Part shown: positions 14,079 through 16,155 of the stretch, one piece after another | Position numbering within the stretch: position 1 is the first letter of the stretch | Layout: each line of letters begins with the position of its first letter | From: Deltaproteobacteria bacterium | GTDB lineage: Bacteria > Desulfobacterota > DSM-4660 > Desulfatiglandales > HGW-15 | DNA: 16,155 bases | Reading direction: 5' to 3' | Assembly: GCA_019308525.1 (NCBI GenBank) | Contig: JAFDIC010000037.1 | Span: forward strand, 1 to 16,155 | Translations under genes and position numbers: made by a program | Notes under the pieces: model-generated | Database searches by the model: none | What the model saw: only the letters and a program-made list of their open reading frames with translations | Told to the model about the DNA's origin: nothing

Positions 14079-15199
14079 GGGCTTTCCTCGATTGAATGGG
14101 AGAGAATGGTCTCGATAAGATCAGGCGCCAGAGCCAGGTAACAGTCGTGCAATTCCTCCCTGTCTTTGAGGGCATTGAGGGCCTTCTGCTTCTTCATGAG
14201 GGAGACCTGCACGAGGTGCCGCCTGTTTTCCTCTGGCAAGGGCCGGTCCTCAATGATGCCTGCGGCAATGGCCCGGTTCATCAGCTCCTGGCCCCGCTCC
14301 GTACGGATGATGACCGTATTCCACCCGTTCATGCCTTCAACGGTCCCAACGGAGAGGTCGGAAAGCTCGGATGTCATGTCAAAGCAAGTTCCACATGCAG
14401 GGCGGACAAAGGGCCTGACCTCATCCAGGGGGATATCGATAGTTTCCTGATCCGTGAACACCTTCAACAGCCTTTCCGGGGGCGGAGTGATGTCCAACTT
14501 GAGGATGCTCTCCTGATTTACATGCTTGCCCAGGTAATCAAGAAAGGGCTTGTATGCCAGGGCCCAGGTGCAAAAAAGCCCTATGGTGAGGATCACCCTG
14601 TCGATGGGCGTACGCTTTTCAAGGGGGGAGGCCTTCATTTTTGCGAGGGCCATCACCTGACAGGGAGTACCCACCACCCCGATCTTTTCCTCACCCTCCA
14701 GGGGTTCCCTGTTGAGGGCTTCCAATGTGGGGCTGGCTACGAAACTAGATCCAGCGCAACCGAGGATTTCTTCCCGGCCACCGGCAGCAACGCCTTGTGG
14801 AAGGTGTGAAGGGTTTCGACGGGTAAGGATCGCCTTGTGGATGATCCCTTCTTTGACTGCGAAGCTGGTGAGCCCGGTGACCACGCCGCCGCTCTGGGCA
14901 TTTCTCCTGATGGCAACATTCCTTGCCCTTGCCATCAGGATGTTTTTCAGGGGACCCAGTTCTATGTCTCTATATCCTTGGCCGAAGACCTCCTGGTGCA
15001 GGCTTTCCAGGTCCAAGTGAGTCCTTGGACAATAGTCAAAGCACCTGCCCTCCAGGATATCGCAGTCGTGCAGTTTCACTATCCTTCCCTGGGCGGATCG
15101 CAGATAGGGGCATAAAGAAGCGCATGCACCGCACAAGGTACAATCATTCTTGGCTAGGACCTTATCCTCCAGGGCCTGGAGCCCCCTGTTTTGTGTCAT
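14075..15199 (-). CDS. FrhB/FdhB-like iron-sulfur flavoprotein (coenzyme F420 hydrogenase/dehydrogenase beta-subunit family)
   Basis: The product is 374 residues, in the normal range for the FrhB family. The N-terminus has one ferredoxin-type cluster, CTLCGACASLC (Cys20, 23, 26, 30), and further cysteines at 46, 53 and 57 (RCFDYCPR). The flavin-binding family motifs are NAQSGGVVTGL (100-110), VGTPCQVMALAKM (176-188), GLFC (207-210) and CGTCFDMTSELSDLSVG (269-285). Known members reduce F420 or pass electrons between ferredoxin, thiols or sulfite and other carriers. In bacteria without F420 they often serve as electron adaptors. As the first gene of an operon with iorAB, it likely links ferredoxin reduced by IorAB to another acceptor (inference). 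ATG 15199 has GAGAGG 6 bases upstream. Confidence 0.88.
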   Translation of the reverse strand: MTQNRGLQALEDKVLAKNDCTLCGACASLCPYLRSAQGRIVKLHDCDILEGRCFDYCPRTHLDLESLHQEVFGQGYRDIELGPLKNILMARARNVAIRRNAQSGGVVTGLTSFAVKEGIIHKAILTRRNPSHLPQGVAAGGREEILGCAGSSFVASPTLEALNREPLEGEEKIGVVGTPCQVMALAKMKASPLEKRTPIDRVILTIGLFCTWALAYKPFLDYLGKHVNQESILKLDITPPPERLLKVFTDQETIDIPLDEVRPFVRPACGTCFDMTSELSDLSVGTVEGMNGWNTVIIRTERGQELMNRAIAAGIIEDRPLPEENRRHLVQVSLMKKQKALNALKDREELHDCYLALAPDLIETILSHSIEESP

Positions 15200-15295
15200 G
15201 AGTAGCCTCTCTGGCGAAATCCTTCAGACGTCATAAAATATTGCTACGCCCTGGTGCAGGAAACAAACCTGATGGAGATTGAAGATTAGCCGTGA

Positions 15296-15324
15296 CAAAT
15301 ACCATAGCCAGAGGGTGATGTCAA
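15296..15324 (-). promoter_or_regulatory. candidate promoter of the frhB-like/ior/acd operon
   Basis: On the minus strand TTGACA (15324-15319) is followed by 17 bases and TATTTG (15301-15296), which is preceded by TGG and therefore has an extended -10 element. The -10 itself matches only three of six consensus positions. The leader to ATG 15199 would be about 90 bases. It overlaps the upstream part of the DUF364 remnant on the other strand. Confidence 0.4.
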
Positions 15325-15333
15325 AAACAATAG

Positions 15334-15936
15334 GACATTCCTCAAGAGGGCCCCCTGGTCTTCGGAAGGTGCGTCCAGGATCCACCGCTTTGCACTCTCA
15401 ACGCCCTGAGCAGCACCTTTTGGGAAGGGGACAGGAGCGGTTTCTAAGATGTCCAGATGAACAAAGATGTCCTGGATCTCGTCGATTTCTCACCGGAAAG
15501 GTCGGTCGCCGTGGTGGGGGCAATGGTGCCGGTTCTCAGGAGCCTCAAGGTTCGCGGGGGTACTTGGTGGGTGGTTGAAAAGGATCCCCTTACCCTGAGA
15601 AACGAAGAGATCGATCACTTCGTTCCTGCTGATCAATGCCGCGATGTCATAGGCCAGGCGGACACACTGGTGATAACAGGTGTTACCATTTTGAATCGAT
15701 CCCTGGAAGCTATTCTGGACATGGCCAGACGGGACGCGGAAATTGCAGTGGTCGGCCCCACTGCAAGTATGCTTCCTGATCCAATATTTGATCGCGGCGT
15801 CAAGATGGTGGGAGGAGTGTGGGTGAAACAACCGGATGAACTCCTTGACCACCTATCCATGGGTGCCTCGGGTTACCATTTTTTCGACACCATGGCAGAC
15901 AGGGTAGTCATAAGGAATCCGAAGTCGGAGGTTTAG
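15334..15936 (+). pseudogene. DUF364 (putative heavy-metal chelation) protein, N-terminally degraded
   Basis: The readable part starts at ATG 15457 and gives 159 residues. It matches the C-terminal DUF364 domain, which adopts a Rossmann-like fold: MNKDVLDLVDFSPERSVAVV, then GAMVPVLRSL, VITGVTILN, VVGPTASMLPDPIFDRGVKM and GGVWVKQPDELLDHLSMGAS (cited in pieces). Full-length relatives are about 250 residues and have an N-terminal DUF4213 domain. In the same frame, 15334-15444 encodes 37 codons including LCTLNALSSTF, which resembles the end of DUF4213. It is closed by TAA at 15445-15447, four codons before the ATG. No good ribosome binding site precedes 15457. The gene therefore looks broken, although translation of the C-terminal piece cannot be excluded. 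Family members sit near metal or molybdate uptake genes, and none is seen here. Confidence 0.62.
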
Positions 15937-15950
15937 AAGTTTTTCTCAAT

Positions 15951-16155
15951 TCATTCTCTGTTCTTGTCCTCTTCGCCAGCATCGATGCTTTCATACCTTC
16001 GTGCTTGCTGATCCGCTATCTTCTCGATTTTCTCCTTTGATCTGTGGTATTGCTTAACAGCCCTGTTTCCGGTGACTTCATCCACTACCTTTTCACCGCT
16101 GTCACACCCGCCAAGGATTATGAGCCCGGCCAATAGAGCAGGAAAAACGGCCTTG
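15951..16155 (-). CDS. small lipoprotein, 5' end outside the window
   Basis: The minus-strand frame runs to the window edge and reads KAVFPALLAGLIILGGCDSG..., ending DAGEEDKNRE with TGA at 15951-15953. The hydrophobic stretch followed by LGGC is a lipobox, so the protein is probably cleaved and lipidated at the cysteine and anchored in a membrane. The mature part is about 51 residues, strongly charged, and predicted helical (VKQYHRSKEKIEKIADQQAR), perhaps a short coiled coil. An internal TTG at 16133 would cut the signal peptide, so the true start (probably an M-K opening) must lie beyond 16155. I recognise no family. The gene converges on the DUF364 remnant, with 14 bases between the stop codons. 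Confidence 0.6.
   Translation of the reverse strand, partial: KAVFPALLAGLIILGGCDSGEKVVDEVTGNRAVKQYHRSKEKIEKIADQQARRYESIDAGEEDKNRE

Noticed and set aside
14096..14809. 237-codon plus-strand open frame
   Set aside because: It is antisense to the FrhB-like gene and has no recognisable domain or ribosome binding site.
15279..15578. 99-codon plus-strand open frame overlapping the DUF364 gene
   Set aside because: It is out of frame with the recognisable DUF364 sequence and its translation is basic and featureless.

Overview
The window appears to be chromosomal DNA from a Gram-negative, probably anaerobic bacterium. A member of the Desulfobacterota (the former Deltaproteobacteria) is the best guess, by inference. 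The reasons are a ferredoxin-linked 2-oxoacid oxidoreductase (IorAB) in one operon with an ADP-forming acyl-CoA synthetase subunit and an FrhB-like iron-sulfur flavoprotein, exported proteins with Sec or lipoprotein signals, moderately high GC, and a REP-associated transposase (RAYT) fossil. No rRNA, tRNA or CRISPR array is visible.

Layout. Positions 1-330 hold the remnant of a RAYT transposase (110-235) and the leader of a class III, GSA-aminomutase-like aminotransferase (331-1590, +). A saccharopine-dehydrogenase-like oxidoreductase (1641-2798, -) converges on it. This oxidoreductase shares a 348-base divergent promoter region with a complete five-gene LIV-type ABC transporter (3147-7769, +: binding protein, two permeases, two ATPases). 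Next comes a minus-strand locus (8042-9591) encoding an exported SnoaL/NTF2-like domain followed by an acetoacetate-decarboxylase domain. It is split into two reading frames at about 9070-9084, and the last strands of the SnoaL domain are encoded in the second frame. After a 501-base stretch without a convincing gene, a tight minus-strand operon (15199 to 10093) reads FrhB-like protein, IorA, IorB, then the alpha subunit of an ADP-forming acyl-CoA synthetase. Each junction overlaps by 4 bases or is nearly abutting, and a long inverted repeat follows the last stop codon. The right end has an N-terminally degraded DUF364 gene (+) and the 3' part of a small lipoprotein gene (-) that runs off the window.

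How the genes may work together (inference). The LIV transporter imports an amino acid or another small carboxylate. The aminotransferase and the saccharopine-dehydrogenase-like enzyme could act on amino acids. IorAB would oxidatively decarboxylate aryl- or branched-chain 2-oxoacids to acyl-CoA and reduced ferredoxin. The acyl-CoA synthetase would convert the acyl-CoA to free acid and ATP, and the FrhB-like flavoprotein would pass electrons between ferredoxin and another carrier. The ATP-grasp beta subunit that an alpha-only synthetase needs is not in the window. The most unusual object is the exported SnoaL-acetoacetate decarboxylase fusion and its apparent one-base frameshift.
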